Counted from the stretch's first letter, positions 35,209 to 44,852 are shown. The stretch: 64,000 bases of DNA from an uncultured Chloracidobacterium sp. (GCA_936914845.1 CAKZGE010000009.1:56500-120499), one strand, 5' to 3'. Translations and numbers: made by a program. Notes: generated from the sequence alone by a model not told the origin.

Positions 35209-37179
35209 TTACTGCAAGATCACCGGACCAGTAGACTTGCCGCCTTTCGGCTCTTTATTGCCGCCCTTTTGGCCTTGTTGCTGCTGTTGCTGCTGCTGTT
35301 GTTGACGCTGCTGTTGCTGCTGCCGCTGTTGCTGCGGCGGCTGTTGCTGACGCTGAGTCGTGCCGCCATGTGAGACGTTTTCGTCCGGTGTCGGATCGAC
35401 CATCGGCAGATCATTTGAATTTGTCAACGAATTGCTGTTAACGTCCGAAGAATTGCTGTTACCGTTCGAATTTACCGAACTGCCGTAGGGTTCCGGGGTT
35501 GATTCCGGGGTCGGTTCCGGTGTCATTGCCGGCGTCGGCGTCGGGGTCGGGGTCGGTGCTCCGACAACATAATTATTGTAGTAATACCACCCGCCGCCGG
35601 CCGCAACCGCGCCCAAGATCACAAGCAAAGCCAAGACACCCAACACCACCGGGACCTTGCTGCCGGATCTCTTTTTGGCAGGGATCGGAGCCGCCGCAAC
35701 CGCTGCCGGTGCGGACACTTCCGGTTCGTTCTGATAAGCGACATCTGCCGGTTCCGGCATTTCTTCCGGCCCATCGGCGTCGCCAACTGAAAAGCCGGGC
35801 GTTGTATAAAAGCCGCCTCCGCCGCCAGCCGAAGATTGCTCGCCGCTTCCGCCTTCTTCGATCGGAATGAAAGGCACGGTAGCGTCCGGCGAGAACGAAG
35901 CTGCGTTCATCTCACCTCGCAGCGAACTAAAATCCGATGTTTCGCTAAAGTTTACGGCCGCCGGGATCTCTTCTTCTTCCGGCTCGTCATACGCCGGTGC
36001 GGCCGGCTCGGGATCTCGGATATCGCCCGGATAGGGTGGATTCTCAAATTCGTTCTGTTCGGCGTAATCCTGCATCGGAAATCCGCTGCCGGCCACGAAA
36101 ACCTCTGTCTTGACATCCGCTTGACGCACTTGAGGGACGTCGAATACGGGACTTGCGGCGTCCGAAGCTGAAAATGCAACGGTCGCTTCGGCCGAACCGC
36201 TATCGCCTTCCGCTCCGGCCGGAACTTCCGGCAGCGAAACCGCAACCGGCTGGTCGATGGCCGAATTTTGGTCAGCCGCGGCAATATTGAACGCTACGGT
36301 ATCTGCCGACATTGCCTGTTGCGTTTCATTAAATGCCCGACGAAGTGTCTTTTGCATTTCACGGGCGTCACCAAAACGCTTATCCTGGCTCAATTCCATT
36401 CCCTTCAGAATGACATCTGACACCGCCTTAGTGATCTCCGAATTAAAATCGTAGAGCGGCTGCAGCGGATCTTCCATTCCGTTGAGCATTGAATCGGCTC
36501 GCGAAAGCGCATCTGCCGGAACACGATTGGTCAAAAGTTGATATAACGTGGCGGAAAGCGAATAGATATCGCTTCGCGGATCGGTGCCAACCCCTCTGAT
36601 CTGTTCCATCGGAGCATAATGCGGGGTATAACCCACCACACTTCCCGTTCCGGTACTCGAACTTGAATCGCTGTCGGACGAGACCGGGGCCGACGATTTA
36701 GAAAGGCCGAAATCTAACAGAATGATGTGATTTTCGTCTGTTAACTTCAGATTTTGCGGTTTGATATCCCGATGGATGATCGGCGGTTCATGAGCATGCA
36801 GGTACGCCAGCGAATCAAGCAGCTGATCCGCCCAAAAAAGCACCCAATTAACAGGGAACGGTTTTTGCGAAAGCTCCAGCCGCTTGGCCAGATCATCACC
36901 GGAAATGTGTTCCATTACCAGATATTGCTCTTCGTTCTCGCTGAAGTGGTCGCTCACCTTTGGCAAAACCGGATGGCGCATCCTCGCCAGTGTGCGCGCC
37001 TCGCGTTCAAAGGCCTGGCCTAGCGTTTCATCGCCGGAGTAAAAGGTGCGTTTAAGTGCTACGGCACTCCCGAGCCGCTGATCGACGGCCAAATAAACTT
37101 CGCCCATGCCGCCCTTTCCGATAAGGTGGACGATCAGGTAACGGTTCTGGATCAGGCTATTCTGCGCTAATGGTTTCAT
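35209..37179 (-). CDS. Transmembrane Ser/Thr protein kinase with polyglutamine tail
   Basis: The 656-residue Hanks-type kinase has all catalytic residues: G-K-G-G-M-G loop (21-26), Lys43, HRDIKPQN with Asp138, and DFG with Asp156. The kinase domain ends near 290. A long acidic, low-complexity linker follows, then a membrane helix (about 515-537) and a tail outside the membrane with TPTPTPTP and about 25 Gln. The N-terminal kinase faces the cytoplasm. The tail may be a sensor or a sticky surface. The gene is followed by a TPR gene. Confidence 0.94.
   Translation of the reverse strand: MKPLAQNSLIQNRYLIVHLIGKGGMGEVYLAVDQRLGSAVALKRTFYSGDETLGQAFEREARTLARMRHPVLPKVSDHFSENEEQYLVMEHISGDDLAKRLELSQKPFPVNWVLFWADQLLDSLAYLHAHEPPIIHRDIKPQNLKLTDENHIILLDFGLSKSSAPVSSDSDSSSSTGTGSVVGYTPHYAPMEQIRGVGTDPRSDIYSLSATLYQLLTNRVPADALSRADSMLNGMEDPLQPLYDFNSEITKAVSDVILKGMELSQDKRFGDAREMQKTLRRAFNETQQAMSADTVAFNIAAADQNSAIDQPVAVSLPEVPAGAEGDSGSAEATVAFSASDAASPVFDVPQVRQADVKTEVFVAGSGFPMQDYAEQNEFENPPYPGDIRDPEPAAPAYDEPEEEEIPAAVNFSETSDFSSLRGEMNAASFSPDATVPFIPIEEGGSGEQSSAGGGGGFYTTPGFSVGDADGPEEMPEPADVAYQNEPEVSAPAAVAAAPIPAKKRSGSKVPVVLGVLALLVILGAVAAGGGWYYYNNYVVGAPTPTPTPTPAMTPEPTPESTPEPYGSSVNSNGNSNSSDVNSNSLTNSNDLPMVDPTPDENVSHGGTTQRQQQPPQQQRQQQQQRQQQQQQQQQQGQKGGNKEPKGGKSTGPVILQ
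35275..35354 (-). repeat. CAG/CAA trinucleotide repeat encoding Gln
   Basis: On the minus strand the codons CAG and CAA (with a few CGT/CCG) repeat and encode the Gln-rich tail of the kinase. Mixed codons reduce slippage but the tract length may still vary between strains. Confidence 0.9.
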
Positions 37180-37294
37180 TTCTTAATGGATCGCGGTTGC
37201 GGTGTGGCCAAATGTGACCGTTTTATTTTCTAATAAATCCGTTTAAACTTCAAATTTTGATCTCAAGACAATTCAGATCGAGCCATGTAAAGGG

Positions 37295-37810
37295 CTAAAA
37301 GCCGGCCGAAGCTGGTGCGGTTCGCGGTGCCTCCGGCTGACCGGCGTGCTGCCAGCAGCGGCCCTTTGTCTTTACCTTTCTAGAACATGGCGTGCCTTTT
37401 TTTGTCATCGCCCCGCAAATATATTCCGGTTGCACCGTTTTTATCTGCGGTGTTGCGATCGGGTTCGGCACATTCGCATTTGCCGCCTGCGTTTGTGGTT
37501 CTGCGTTCGGTTTTTCAGGAAGTTTAGGCTCTTTTTTAACGGCGGATGCCGTTGCCAAGTTTGCTTTGCGAAAAGCCGCGACCTCCGTCCGTCCGCCGCT
37601 GCTGTCCGCCTTACCATTAAAAATACCGAATAACCCTATTATTCCCACAAAGACCGCCGCCGTCGCGGCTGCTCTCCGGCCAAGGTCATACTGCTTCTTT
37701 TCGACCGCACAAATATCACAGAAGCGGCGGCTGGTCCATAATTTCCACTCTGCCCGCTCTATTTTCTCGCCGCAATTGCAGCAAAAGTTCGGTTTGTAAA
37801 AAATTGCCAC
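37295..37810 (-). CDS. Zinc-ribbon membrane protein with C-terminal CxxH-type motif
   Basis: The 171-residue protein starts with a zinc ribbon (CNCGEKIERAEWKLWTSRRFCDIC; Cys pairs near residues 11-14 and 32-35), has one membrane helix (about 47-64) and ends in a compact Cys/His element, C-G-A-M-T-K-K-G-T-P-C-S-R-K-x-K-x-x-x-x-C-W-Q-H, of the DUF5763 type. A Pro/Ala/Asn linker joins them. The role is unknown; both ends probably bind zinc. It reads toward the kinase gene and may be cotranscribed with it. Confidence 0.75.
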   Translation of the reverse strand: MAIFYKPNFCCNCGEKIERAEWKLWTSRRFCDICAVEKKQYDLGRRAAATAAVFVGIIGLFGIFNGKADSSGGRTEVAAFRKANLATASAVKKEPKLPEKPNAEPQTQAANANVPNPIATPQIKTVQPEYICGAMTKKGTPCSRKVKTKGRCWQHAGQPEAPRTAPASAGF

Positions 37811-37984
37811 AAAAAAACCAGCCTACAAAGGACTTGATCCGGAAACAAATTTTGCGAATCTCGCTGGATCAGGTAAACGAACGTTTATTATAGATCAAAA
37901 TTGCAGTCTTGTTAAGATATTTCTGCATGGGCGGCCGATGCAACCGCATTTCGAAAAACTGCGTCTGATTGTTAGTATTAAATT

Positions 37985-38974
37985 ATGCACACGCGGCAGC
38001 TATTATTCATCGCAGCTTTCATTGCATTCAGCGTATTTACGGTACGAGCACAAGACGATGATCCGATCAGGGTCGATTCGGCGATCGTACGGCTGAATAT
38101 CGGAGTAGTTGACGACCGCGGCCGCCCGATCACCACGCTGGGAAAAGATTCTTTTGCGATCTATGAGGACGGCGTCAAACAGGAGATCTCAAGCTTTGTT
38201 GCCGCTCCGGCACCTTTTAGTGTCGTTATGCTGCTCGATATGAGCGGTTCGACCAAAAGTTTTCGCCAAAACATACAGCTCTCTGCCTCACGCTTTCTAG
38301 ATGCTTTGCATCCGGACGACCGAGTGGCAGTCGTCGAATTCTACGGCAAGGTCAATGTTCTCAATGATTTTACGACCAATCGCCGGATAGCGGCTCAATC
38401 GATCGCTTTAGCGAACGGCAGCGGCGACACGAATCTTTATAAAGCTCTCGACCTTGCCCTTGACCGTCTTTCAAAAGAAGGCAACCGCCGCAAGGCCATC
38501 GTTGTTTTGACGGATGGCGTTGACACGCCGCAACAGGACCGCGACCGCCGATCGCTTGCTGATCTAAAAGACGATCAGATTCCCGGCTATATCAAAGCCG
38601 ATTCCAGCGACGCTTTATCAAAGATCCTCAATAAGGCCGATGCCCAAGGTGTCACCATCTATCCGCTGGCCCTGCCGACCGGCGACCCGGCTCGTTTGGC
38701 CGACCCGACACCGCGGCAGATCGCGATGTTCAAAGCGGCCCGCGAAAGGCTTCAGATCGTCGCCGACCGAACCGGCGGAACGCTTAACAGCATTAACCGG
38801 CTTGAAGAGATGGGTCGTTTATATGCCATTGTGGCGGCGGATCTGCGAACGCTTTACACAGTCGAATATCAGCCGACCAATGAAAAACGCGACGGAATGT
38901 GGCGGGCCATCAAGGTAGAGGTCAGCGACCCGACCGTCATCTCCCGTACCCGACAGGGATATTTCGCCCGATAG
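37985..38974 (+). CDS. Secreted VWA-domain protein (Acidobacteria type)
   Basis: The 329-residue protein has a signal peptide (about 1-22) and one von Willebrand A domain. The metal-ion-dependent adhesion site is DMSGS (about 82-86, D-x-S-x-S) with a Thr near residue 154 and Asp at TDGVD (175-179). The last part, YTVEYQPTNEKRDGMWRAIKVEV, is the end shared by VWFA-related proteins that are numerous in Acidobacteriota. Such proteins bind ligands or assemble surface structures; the partner is unknown. It stands alone. Confidence 0.9.
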   Translation: MHTRQLLFIAAFIAFSVFTVRAQDDDPIRVDSAIVRLNIGVVDDRGRPITTLGKDSFAIYEDGVKQEISSFVAAPAPFSVVMLLDMSGSTKSFRQNIQLSASRFLDALHPDDRVAVVEFYGKVNVLNDFTTNRRIAAQSIALANGSGDTNLYKALDLALDRLSKEGNRRKAIVVLTDGVDTPQQDRDRRSLADLKDDQIPGYIKADSSDALSKILNKADAQGVTIYPLALPTGDPARLADPTPRQIAMFKAARERLQIVADRTGGTLNSINRLEEMGRLYAIVAADLRTLYTVEYQPTNEKRDGMWRAIKVEVSDPTVISRTRQGYFAR

Positions 38975-38993
38975 CCCCCGAAATTTATTTGCC

Positions 38994-40961
38994 TTAAAAA
39001 ACGGTAAAAGTGAATAGCTTGCTGACAGCGACCCCGCCCATCGCGTATTTGTCTTTTACATACCAGCGGCCGTAGAAGGTTCGGCCGACCAGCAGTGGAT
39101 CGTTCGGGATCGGCAAGCTAATTGACCCGAAACCATCAGCGGCTCCGTTACCGGAAAGTACGATGGTTTGCCGGGCGAATGCTGCGGCGGCCGGGATCTC
39201 CAATCCAAGACCCGGATCGTGATCGTCTATCACAAGTGTCGCTTCGTTTCCGCCGAAAACCTTAGAAACACTGACCGTGAAATGCTGATATCCCACCAGC
39301 GGAGGTGAAATGGCAACTATCTCCGGTATCAACCTTTTCGTTCCCGGACGACCGCGATCGCTTATCTGCGGGCCGCGTGCAGATTCAGAAAAAAGCTTTG
39401 GACGATCAAAAGGTGCCAGCTCATCGCGAACGCGAATATCCGTAAGCGGCCGCTTCATGAATGCGACCAAGGCAGCTTTTTCCTCCGGCGACAAACCCAG
39501 CGGGTGGATAACGCCGCGGTTTATATTTGGAGCGTCATGGTCGCCGCCGCGGTTGTAGAATTCCACCACCTCTTCCAGCGTCTCAAATCTGCCATTGTGC
39601 ATAAAAGGGCCGCGAAGCTCAATATTTCGCAGATTAGGTGTTTTGAAAGCGGCCGCGTCGCTCGGCAGCGAAGTTATTGCCCCGCGTCCGAGATCTTCGG
39701 CAACCGGACGCACACCGATATTATGAAATTGGTTGTCGGTCATCAGCGTTCCTGAATGGCAGAAATTACACCGTAAGGCCGTAAACAGGTCTCGCCCGTT
39801 CGCTTCTTCTAACGTAAGTTTCTCCATTTCGACTGCTGAGCGGTCCAACGGCGTACGATCCGAGAACAGCATTCGTTCATGCGTTGCGATCGCCATGGCT
39901 ATGCGTGCCGGTGTTACTTCAGGCGTGCCGAATACCTCTTCGAAGAGCTCCGGGTACGTGCGGCCATCGATCCATGCCGACAATCCGCTCGGAATGTCCG
40001 ATGCTAGGGCCAGCGGCTTTGCATTTTGAATGCGAAGCGCTATATCCGGCCAGTTCGCTCCGGCATGAGCCATCTCGGCTGCCGAAAGCGGCGGGAACAT
40101 CGACTGGCTTTCAAGCGAAGCTCCGGTATTGATCAAGATATTGTTGGTGACCGGATCGCGAAATTCGCGAGTTGCCCGCCCGTCCCAAAATGTGCCGTTC
40201 GGATTGTAGCCGGCATTGAGATATGTCGGTGCTTTTCGGCCCGTCACCTGCTCTTTAGCCCCAAAGGTCGCATCAAAAGCATATGTTCCGTCGGCATTGT
40301 TCTTCGGGACACCGGGCGAACCGAATATATCGTCCGCGGTGCCGGGTCTCAGATCCGGGCCGGGGTGTCGTGAACGTTCCGGTTCGATCTTCGTCCGCGG
40401 ATCTGTCCCGCCTGAAGCCGGGCGATGGCATGTGCCGCAGGCGACGGTCCCGGTCGAAGACATTTGCTCGTCCCAGAAAAGAGCTTTGCCTAGCGCCGCC
40501 TTCGATGCGGTCATGGCATTCGCCCCCGGAACTGTCGGCGGCTGCAGAGGCGAAAACGACCCATTGACGATCTCGCCAACACCCGTGCGGCCCATGCTGG
40601 AAGCACTTAGCGGACTCGTTTCCTGCGGATTTTCAGCTCTTACCCAGTAGAAATAGGTTGTTCCGATCGGCAAGTTCGTATCAAAATAATAACTCGCTGC
40701 CGTAGTCCCGACCTGGGCCGCAGTTGCGCTGTCGTTGACCGTGCTGCGAAAGACCCGAAAAGTTTTTGCTCCGCGGATCGGATTCCAATAAATGCCGACC
40801 TTGTTCAAATAGTCGGCATTTGAAGCATTGACACCCGTCGGAGCGGCTAAGGCCAACGTACGGCCCGAACCATCCGCGCGTGTTGAAAAAGAATCAAAAA
40901 AGAACGATCCCGCGGCTGCCGCGGCAAACACAAATAGAACAGCGAGTTTGGCAGATCTCAT
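38994..40961 (-). CDS. MauG/cytochrome c peroxidase-type dihaem protein with N-terminal FN3-like domain
   Basis: The start at 40961 is followed by a signal peptide (MRSAKLAVLFVFAAAAAG), giving 655 residues. An FN3-like domain (about 37-125) precedes the dihaem region with C-G-T-C-H and C-N-F-C-H. The end includes MHNGRFETLEEVVEFYNRGGDH, typical of the CcpA/MauG group, and a final beta domain. Such proteins reduce peroxide or oxidise a partner protein in the periplasm. The frame extends 25 residues upstream but the segment does not look coding. Confidence 0.9.
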   Translation of the reverse strand: MRSAKLAVLFVFAAAAAGSFFFDSFSTRADGSGRTLALAAPTGVNASNADYLNKVGIYWNPIRGAKTFRVFRSTVNDSATAAQVGTTAASYYFDTNLPIGTTYFYWVRAENPQETSPLSASSMGRTGVGEIVNGSFSPLQPPTVPGANAMTASKAALGKALFWDEQMSSTGTVACGTCHRPASGGTDPRTKIEPERSRHPGPDLRPGTADDIFGSPGVPKNNADGTYAFDATFGAKEQVTGRKAPTYLNAGYNPNGTFWDGRATREFRDPVTNNILINTGASLESQSMFPPLSAAEMAHAGANWPDIALRIQNAKPLALASDIPSGLSAWIDGRTYPELFEEVFGTPEVTPARIAMAIATHERMLFSDRTPLDRSAVEMEKLTLEEANGRDLFTALRCNFCHSGTLMTDNQFHNIGVRPVAEDLGRGAITSLPSDAAAFKTPNLRNIELRGPFMHNGRFETLEEVVEFYNRGGDHDAPNINRGVIHPLGLSPEEKAALVAFMKRPLTDIRVRDELAPFDRPKLFSESARGPQISDRGRPGTKRLIPEIVAISPPLVGYQHFTVSVSKVFGGNEATLVIDDHDPGLGLEIPAAAAFARQTIVLSGNGAADGFGSISLPIPNDPLLVGRTFYGRWYVKDKYAMGGVAVSKLFTFTVF

Positions 40962-41085
40962 CGTATGAAAAGCTTGTTTTATCGGAATTATCAGAATGCG
41001 GCAATGCTTTGACCAGCGGCCGAATTTGCCAATCATTCTAACACCACAAATACCGTTTCAGCAATTCGTGATGACCGGCAGCATT

Positions 41086-41110
41086 GAAAAAGGCCGGGCA
41101 ATGCCCAGCC
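41086..41110 (-). terminator. Terminator of the RRM gene
   Basis: On the minus strand GGCTGGGCA and TGCCCGGCC pair with a one-base loop region and one T-G mismatch, followed by TTTTT. It begins 32 bp after the stop of the RRM gene. Confidence 0.85.
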
Positions 41111-41141
41111 TCTCTTCATTTCTTAAAGTCTGTTTGACCTC

Positions 41142-41492
41142 TTACCAGCGATCGCCGCCGCGCCCGCCGGCATAGCCGCCGCCGCCGTATCCACCGCTGT
41201 TTCCACGGAAACCGCCGCCTCCACCGCCGCCACGCGGGCGATCTTCACGCGGGCGTGCTTCATTCACGACCAAGTTGCGGCCGTCATATTCGGCACCATT
41301 GAACTGTGCGATGGCGTTGTTCGCATCATCTTCGGAAGCCATTTCAACAAAACCGAATCCGCGTGAACGGTTGGTCTCACGATCCATGACAACATTTGCC
41401 GATTGCACTTCGCCCGCAGTTGAAAAGTGATCCTGCAGATCTTCGCTGGTTACACGAAAAGACAAATTTCCGACGTATAATTTATTACTCAT
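41142..41492 (-). CDS. RRM-domain RNA-binding protein with Gly-rich tail
   Basis: The 116-residue protein has one RNA recognition motif (residues 3-80): RNP-2 is LYVGNL and RNP-1 is RGFGFVEM. A Gly/Arg-rich tail of about 35 residues follows, as in cold-inducible cyanobacterial Rbp proteins and plant GRPs. It should bind RNA in the cytoplasm, possibly as an RNA chaperone in the cold. Its 268-bp upstream region contains a long-range inverted repeat, which would fit a structured leader. Confidence 0.95.
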   Translation of the reverse strand: MSNKLYVGNLSFRVTSEDLQDHFSTAGEVQSANVVMDRETNRSRGFGFVEMASEDDANNAIAQFNGAEYDGRNLVVNEARPREDRPRGGGGGGGFRGNSGGYGGGGYAGGRGGDRW

Positions 41493-41570
41493 TTTCCTCT
41501 ATTTCTAATTATTGATGAGAAGCAGAAAGGCAGGAACCGGGGAATATCATCAACACTCCGACCAATAGCA

Positions 41571-41648
41571 GCGGCGATCCTAACCAAAAAATTCAAATGC
41601 TTCAAAAAACCTATACCAACTCTCCGAACCGAACCGAGAAATCGCCGC
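41571..41648 (-). other. Long-range inverted repeat in the RRM leader
   Basis: GCGGCGAT (41571-41578) and ATCGCCGC (41641-41648) are exact reverse complements 62 bases apart, 79-156 bp upstream of the RRM start. The AT-rich segment between them could loop out. It may form a thermally sensitive leader structure like those of cold-regulated genes, but a leader transcript has not been shown. Confidence 0.35.
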
Positions 41649-41730
41649 TTTAAGCTTACCGGACGGATGCATCTGCCAAGATACTATCGAGAGCAAAAAC
41701 AAAAGAATTATGCCGACTTTTTCTTATTTA

Positions 41731-41756
41731 GGCAAGAAGATTTTTATCTTTTTGCC
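41731..41756 (-). terminator. Hairpin just after the GNAT gene, weak terminator
   Basis: GGCAAGAAGAT and ATCTTTTTGCC pair around TTTT, with one G-T pair. It starts 4 bp after the stop of the minus-strand acetyltransferase gene. There is no T-run behind it on that strand, so termination may be inefficient. Confidence 0.4.
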
Positions 41757-41760
41757 GCCT

Positions 41761-42510
41761 TCAGCTCCTAAATAAAAGATATTTCGGGTGCCTTTCATCC
41801 CTGTGAAACCCGCGAGCGAGCAACCCATCGGCAAAGGCCGCCTCAAAATCCCTCCGTATTTGCTTCTGTACCGCGATCGCCTTTTGGGGGTCGTCCGCTA
41901 CCAATGCGAACCAGTCGTTCGGAACTTCGACCGCGCCGACGACCTCGCCCGCTTCCTCAAACTTCTCTCCGGCAGCCAGTTTTACGACCTTTTCACTTTC
42001 CAGATGCCATTCCGCGAACAATCGGTCGCTTGAAAGTTCGATAGCGTGTCCGGCGTTCGGCCCCGTCGTTCGGTCAACACCGTAAAAATCCCGTTCAAAG
42101 CGATCCATTACCGCTCCTAGCTTTTCCAGATTGAAATAGGCATTGCGAGCTTTCCATGGTTCAAAGGTCCAACGGATCACCTTTATCCCATCCGCCAGCG
42201 ATCGGTCGCGCTGTGCCCATTTCAAGGCACCGCCGACCCCCGCACTCTGAAAATCCTCCCGCACCGCCGTCATATGCGAATAGATCGCCCGTTCGCCGCG
42301 ATAGAAGGCGGGAACGCTCAACACAAACCCGACGAGCTCGTCGCCGCTGTAAGCTCCAAGCGTAAAGCCGCCGGCGTTCTTTGTCACCACCAAGTGGCGT
42401 ACCGGGGAAAGCTCGATCTCCGGCAGCGAAAAAACATCTCTCTGCAGCTGAACACATTCTTCAAGTTCTTCCAGCGTCACACATTCGCGAATGGCCACTT
42501 CTTTGCTCAT
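41761..42510 (-). CDS. GNAT-fold acetyltransferase (COG3375 type)
   Basis: The 249-residue protein (start at 42510, MSKEVAIREC) has the GNAT core: a strand and the acetyl-CoA loop around EDFQSAGVGGALKWAQRD (Q/R-x-x-G-x-G/A) and IRWTFEPWKARNAYFNLEKLGA. A C-terminal extension (about 165-249) is typical of the predicted acetyltransferase family COG3375. The acceptor is unknown. An upstream frame to 42555 is probably not translated. Confidence 0.85.
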   Translation of the reverse strand: MSKEVAIRECVTLEELEECVQLQRDVFSLPEIELSPVRHLVVTKNAGGFTLGAYSGDELVGFVLSVPAFYRGERAIYSHMTAVREDFQSAGVGGALKWAQRDRSLADGIKVIRWTFEPWKARNAYFNLEKLGAVMDRFERDFYGVDRTTGPNAGHAIELSSDRLFAEWHLESEKVVKLAAGEKFEEAGEVVGAVEVPNDWFALVADDPQKAIAVQKQIRRDFEAAFADGLLARGFHRDERHPKYLLFRS

Positions 42511-42663
42511 AAGGTTCAAAATCCCACTTTCGCAGTTTTGGCGTTGATGTGTCAAATCAGCGTCGCGGCAGAAAAAGCTTAACTTCTAAATACCTGTATG
42601 CTAATATCAACAAAGTTTTGCACCGCCTTTTCAGCGGCCTTGCATCGCATCCTTTTTTTCGCA

Positions 42664-44175
42664 ATGATCTCCGAAAATACTCTTCAGGTAAAAGGCTCTT
42701 TGGCTCAGGTTCCCTTTGCGGAATTGCTGCTGGAAATGGGTGCGGCCGAATTGGAAGGGTCATTGCGGCTCTCCTTCGGCGGCCGAAAATCGATCGTTTA
42801 TATCCAGCGGGGCCGCGTTGTATTTGCCGTCTCCAATCAAAAGGCCCATCGGTTAGTGAATGTCCTGCAAACGGGCGGGAAACTTGATAAAAGCATACTC
42901 GCCCAGATCGCCGATACCTACAATGATATTGCTTTCGGCACCGAATTGGTCGATCGAAAGGTCTGTTCAAGACGTGATCTCACCGAACATACGGTCACAC
43001 AGATAACGCAGATCTTGAACGATGCTCTTGGCTGGCCGGAGGGTGATTGGCTTTTCAGTCCGCTTGCCCGGATCAAAGAAGAAATGGTCTATGACGTCCC
43101 GACCAATGGCTATCTGGTAGAAATGGCAAGGTGCGTGCCGTCAGCTTCTATATCTGCCCGTTTTGGCGATCCGGACGAACTTTTTACTACCGCTTCATCA
43201 CCCGATGAAAGCGTCGCCCTGCAAATGCACGAAAGCTACGTGCTTTCTATATTCGCCGGAATGGATATGACGCTGTCCCAGATCAAAGGCCTCTGCAGCC
43301 TGCCCGAAAGCGGCCTATATAGCTCTCTGTACACCCTTTGGTTCGCGGGCCGGGTACTTCGCCCGAACCGCTTGCCTGCTTTCGACACTTCAAAGATCGA
43401 CCAGATCAAAAGCGCCGCAATTAGTGTCAAAAAGCCATTGGCGGCGTCTGCAGCTTTGGCGCCCGAAAAGAACGCTCAAAAGCCGCCCCCGGAGATCTCA
43501 CTCGAAGAATATCTTGAACGCGTAGAGTCTGCCGAAACTGCTTACGACGTTCTCGGCGTCCACGAAAAAGACCCTCTTTCAGAAATAAAATCGTCGTATT
43601 TTTCGATGGCGAAACTTTTCCACCCCGATAAATTCCATCGGGCCGGCACAGACGTCCTGCGCCGCGTCCAAAATGCATTTACCCAACTTTCGCAGTCGTA
43701 TGAACAGGTGAAAACGCCTGACGCTCGCGCAACATACGATTTCAAAGTCCGGAAAGAACTGGAAATGCGAGAGGCACGGCGGGCGGAAGGTGTACCGGAT
43801 ATAGCCGACAATGCGGACGGCAATGAAAAGGCCGGGGCTGAAAATTTCGAGATCGGCCTTGATCATTTGACCGAAGCACGCTATGCCGAGGCCGCCACCC
43901 ATCTGGCTCGTGCCGTCAATCACTGCCCCGAAAACGCCCTCTATCACGCGTACTACGGACAGGTACTTTCCTTCAGCAGCAAGTTTCGCCACAAAGCCGA
44001 AGCCGAAATGCAGGCGGGTATCAAGCTCGACCCTCAAAATTGGAAGATCCGACAAATGCTCGTCGATTTCTTTTTAGATATGGATATGGCCAAACGTGCC
44101 GAAGGCGAATTGCGGCGGTTTCTCGAAACAGTTCCCGGCCATGCCGAAGCCGCAGCTATGCTCCGGACCATATAA
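42664..44175 (+). CDS. DUF4388, J-domain and TPR protein
   Basis: With the ATG at 42664 the protein has 503 residues. Residues 1 to about 110 form a DUF4388 (PATAN-like) domain (VKGSLAQVPFAELLLEM, RKSIVYIQRGRVVFAVS). A winged-helix-like middle follows. A J-domain begins near 296 (AETAYDVLGVHEKD) with H-P-D in LFHPDKFH, so it may recruit a DnaK-type chaperone. TPR repeats (about 395-500) end the chain. DUF4388 proteins are linked to gliding, signalling and effector control in related phyla. It forms a tight unit with the two downstream genes. Confidence 0.9.
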   Translation: MISENTLQVKGSLAQVPFAELLLEMGAAELEGSLRLSFGGRKSIVYIQRGRVVFAVSNQKAHRLVNVLQTGGKLDKSILAQIADTYNDIAFGTELVDRKVCSRRDLTEHTVTQITQILNDALGWPEGDWLFSPLARIKEEMVYDVPTNGYLVEMARCVPSASISARFGDPDELFTTASSPDESVALQMHESYVLSIFAGMDMTLSQIKGLCSLPESGLYSSLYTLWFAGRVLRPNRLPAFDTSKIDQIKSAAISVKKPLAASAALAPEKNAQKPPPEISLEEYLERVESAETAYDVLGVHEKDPLSEIKSSYFSMAKLFHPDKFHRAGTDVLRRVQNAFTQLSQSYEQVKTPDARATYDFKVRKELEMREARRAEGVPDIADNADGNEKAGAENFEIGLDHLTEARYAEAATHLARAVNHCPENALYHAYYGQVLSFSSKFRHKAEAEMQAGIKLDPQNWKIRQMLVDFFLDMDMAKRAEGELRRFLETVPGHAEAAAMLRTI

Positions 44176-44225
44176 ACAAGCTTTTTCTGCTTTCTGACGA
44201 AATCTAAAATGCTATACTGAGATTT

Positions 44226-44852
44226 ATGCAGGGTATTCCAGCCAGGGACAGTAATTTTGACGAAAAACTTCTTGCTCTTTCTTCGCAAATAGATCGATTT
44301 GAGGGCTATTCGCACGCACACGGGCTTCAGGTCGCGGTCATTGCAGACGCCATTGGCAAACATTTTAATATGTCTGCTCACGACCGCTTTTTCATGCAGC
44401 AAGCGGCGCTTATCCATGATATCGGTGAGATGGCTATGAATCGCGGCTACATTAATGAAAGCCGCGTTCTGCGGCTCGATGAAAGACTCGATATGCAGCG
44501 ACACACCGTGATCGGTGAGCAGGAAGCCGCCCGCCGCGGATTTCCCCGCGGTGTTCAGCTGCTTATCCGCTGGCACCACGAAAGCTGGAACGGCTCAGGT
44601 TATCCGGACTGTCTCGAAGGTTCTCAAATACCTTTGGCCGCACGCATCATTCGCGTTGCCGACACATTTTCCGCTTTGACGTCCGACCGCCCACGCCGAA
44701 AGGCAATGACCACTGACGAAGGTCGTATTTTTTTGAAGGAATGGGCCGGATTGGATCTCGACCCGAAAGTTGTAATGGCATTTCTTTCGTCAGATGCCGC
44801 TGAACCCTTTCTCGCCGAGGCGGAGACGCTAAAGAACGCTGCCGTTTCTTAG
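44226..44852 (+). CDS. HD-GYP-type phosphohydrolase domain
   Basis: The 208-residue protein shows the metal-binding HD pair (AALIHDIGEMAM), the later HHESWNGSGYP (G-Y-P signature) and a helical arrangement of the HD-GYP family, which cleaves cyclic di-GMP. It has no sensor domain and is close to the minimum length. It lies 50 bp after the DUF4388 gene and directly before the next gene (the stop is followed at once by ATG), so the three are probably cotranscribed. Whether it acts on c-di-GMP here is inferred from the motif. Confidence 0.87.
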   Translation: MQGIPARDSNFDEKLLALSSQIDRFEGYSHAHGLQVAVIADAIGKHFNMSAHDRFFMQQAALIHDIGEMAMNRGYINESRVLRLDERLDMQRHTVIGEQEAARRGFPRGVQLLIRWHHESWNGSGYPDCLEGSQIPLAARIIRVADTFSALTSDRPRRKAMTTDEGRIFLKEWAGLDLDPKVVMAFLSSDAAEPFLAEAETLKNAAVS

